From: Verrucomicrobiota bacterium | Lineage (GTDB): Bacteria > Verrucomicrobiota > Kiritimatiellia > UBA8416 > JABMPJ01 | DNA: 64,000 bases | NCBI GenBank assembly: GCA_018648805.1 | Contig: JABGQM010000004.1 | Coordinates: 1-64,000 of the forward strand | Direction: 5' to 3' | Part shown: positions 62,834-64,000 of the stretch, piece by piece | How positions within the stretch are numbered: position 1 is the first letter of the stretch | Layout of the letters: the number at the start of each line of letters is the position of its first letter | Program-made: the position numbers and the translations under genes | The notes under the pieces: model-generated | What the model was told of the DNA's origin: nothing | Seen by the model: the letters and a program-made list of their open reading frames with translations, nothing else | Databases searched by the model: none

Positions 62834-63477
62834 GCCGATTCTCCCTTCGCCGCACGCGGCGTCAAGCGCGACTGCAGCGCATCCATGGCGGCCTTGCTGA
62901 GCACGATTCGCGGATAGCGTAGCAACTGGTAAACATTAAGACTCTCACTCGAGGTCAACTCGATGCGATCGAGGTTGCGGATGGCCTGCTCACACTCGGG
63001 TGTCACGCGATCGACCACCACAAGGGCGGGTGCGGCAACCTTGATGGCGTCCAGAAACGCCACGAACGATTGGGTCTTTCCATCCGCCACGATCTCATCC
63101 ACCACGAGAATTTCGCCGCCGGCCACGGCCTCACTGAAGGCGCGCTGGAAGGCCAGCTTGGCCACCTTGCGATTAATCTTGCCGCCATAGGCCCGCGGTT
63201 CCGGACCAAACGCCACGGCGCCACCACGCCAGACTGGCGACTGCTTGTACCCGGCCCGGGCACGACCAGTGCCCTTCTGCTTCCACGGCTTGGCACCCGT
63301 ACCGGCCACTTCGCCCTTCGAGAGGGTCGAGGCCGTACCGGCGCGGCGACGTGCCTGGTAGCGCACCACCGACTCGTGAACTGCCTGCAGGCCCTGATCG
63401 ACCTCCATCAGGTCCTCGGAAAAATCCAGGTCTGCCAATTCGGCACCCTTCGAATCACACATGCGAATCTTACTCAT
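62830..63477 (-). CDS. rplD: Ribosomal protein L4
   Basis: A 215-residue protein. The loop region has GTGAKPWKQKGTGRARAGYK, then QSPVWRGGAVAFGP, and the C-terminal domain has LNVYQLLRYPRIVLSKAAMD. In other bacteria it also regulates the S10 operon. Confidence 0.97.
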   Translation of the reverse strand: MSKIRMCDSKGAELADLDFSEDLMEVDQGLQAVHESVVRYQARRRAGTASTLSKGEVAGTGAKPWKQKGTGRARAGYKQSPVWRGGAVAFGPEPRAYGGKINRKVAKLAFQRAFSEAVAGGEILVVDEIVADGKTQSFVAFLDAIKVAAPALVVVDRVTPECEQAIRNLDRIELTSSESLNVYQLLRYPRIVLSKAAMDALQSRLTPRAAKGESA

Positions 63478-64000
63478 CAGCCCTTACCTCCCGCCGAGGC
63501 GCCCTTTTTCAACGCCTTGCGCACCGTGATGATGGCACCCTTGGGACCCGGCACCGCGCCACGCACGAGCAACAGGTTGTCCTCGCCGCGCACTTCGACA
63601 ACCTTCAGATTCTGCGTCGTCACCTTGACGTGCCCCATGTGCCCCGGCATGCGCTGGCCCTTGGCCACACGTGCCGGATAGGAACACTGACCAATGGAGC
63701 CGACGCGGCGACGTGCGTGTCCACCATGCGTCATGCGGCCACCGGCCATCTTGTAGCGTTTGACGACACCCGCGAAACCGCGGCCCTTGGTGACGCCCTC
63801 GACATCAACGTATGTGACGCCGTCGAACACGTCCGCACCGAGGATATCCCCGGCCTTGACTTCGTCCCCGGCTTCGACCCGAAACTCGCTCAGGTGGCGG
63901 CAGGGCGCCAGGCCCAGCTTGACGAAACGGGCCGTCTGTGGCTTGGCTATACGGCTCTCCTTCGCCTCACCGAAACCGAGCTGCACGGCCTCGTAGCCAT
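63477..64000 (-). CDS. rplC: Ribosomal protein L3 (N-terminus cut by window edge)
   Basis: 174 residues are visible, with the family text AVQLGFGEAKESRIAKP near the edge, then KGRGFAGVVKRYKMAGGRMT and PARVAKGQRMPGHMGHVKVT. The N-terminal 35 or so residues lie outside the window. It overlaps the L4 start by one base. Confidence 0.96.
   Translation of the reverse strand, partial: GYEAVQLGFGEAKESRIAKPQTARFVKLGLAPCRHLSEFRVEAGDEVKAGDILGADVFDGVTYVDVEGVTKGRGFAGVVKRYKMAGGRMTHGGHARRRVGSIGQCSYPARVAKGQRMPGHMGHVKVTTQNLKVVEVRGEDNLLLVRGAVPGPKGAIITVRKALKKGASAGGKG

Overview
The window comes from a GC-rich bacterial chromosome. The full S10-spc-alpha ribosomal order, the run of N-methylated pseudopilins, the H-X9-DG pseudopilin, the lamin-tail-type giant secreted protein and the fold-back intergenic repeats all suit a PVC-group bacterium, with Kiritimatiellota/Verrucomicrobiota-like as my best guess. 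No 16S gene is present, so this placement is inference.

Layout. 1-6440: tRNA-Ser(GCU), a B12-type radical SAM protein, a small lipoprotein, a large secreted protein with a HEAT-like end, and a YbdG-type MscS channel. 6562-22667: a 16-kb, 15-gene block on the plus strand. It opens with a MarR regulator behind two palindromes 22 bp apart. Nearly all its genes overlap or lie within 12 bases of each other. It encodes five B12-binding-type radical SAM enzymes in two paralogous groups, a sixth radical SAM enzyme without that domain, two GNAT-like proteins, a GH3-type acyl-acid amido synthetase, an NTF2-like exported protein, a membrane-anchored left-handed beta-helix protein, an amidohydrolase, an ACC-deaminase-like PLP enzyme and a metallo-beta-lactamase-fold hydrolase. 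I recognise no known pathway in this combination, and it is the best candidate for an undescribed system. The logic suggested is activation/conjugation by GH3, acyl or acetyl transfer, repeated radical chemistry at unactivated carbons, and hydrolytic trimming.

22690-34787: accessory genes (PLDc_N-like membrane protein, M28 lipoprotein peptidase, RsgA, zinc-ribbon membrane protein, DUF2130 protein, DUF4139-like protein, small Cys-rich proteins, parvulin, H-X9-DG pseudopilin). Between them lie a 314-bp fold-back MITE-like element, a deleted flavin-reductase relic and several hairpin repeats. 34979-41794: one 2271-residue modular secreted protein ending in a lamin-tail-like domain. 41932-48895, minus strand: a type II secretion/type IV pilus-like set (GspK-like, GspJ, GspI and GspH types, three GspG-like pseudopilins, GspF) lacking the ATPase and secretin.

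49076-64000, minus strand: the ribosomal superoperon read from L3 (cut by the window edge) through L17, with secY, adk, map and rpoA. L30 (rpmD) and infA are absent from their usual places. S14, S4, L36 and L24 all carry cysteine pairs typical of zinc-binding forms. S11 has a roughly 135-residue Ala/Pro/Glu-rich N-terminal extension that is highly unusual.
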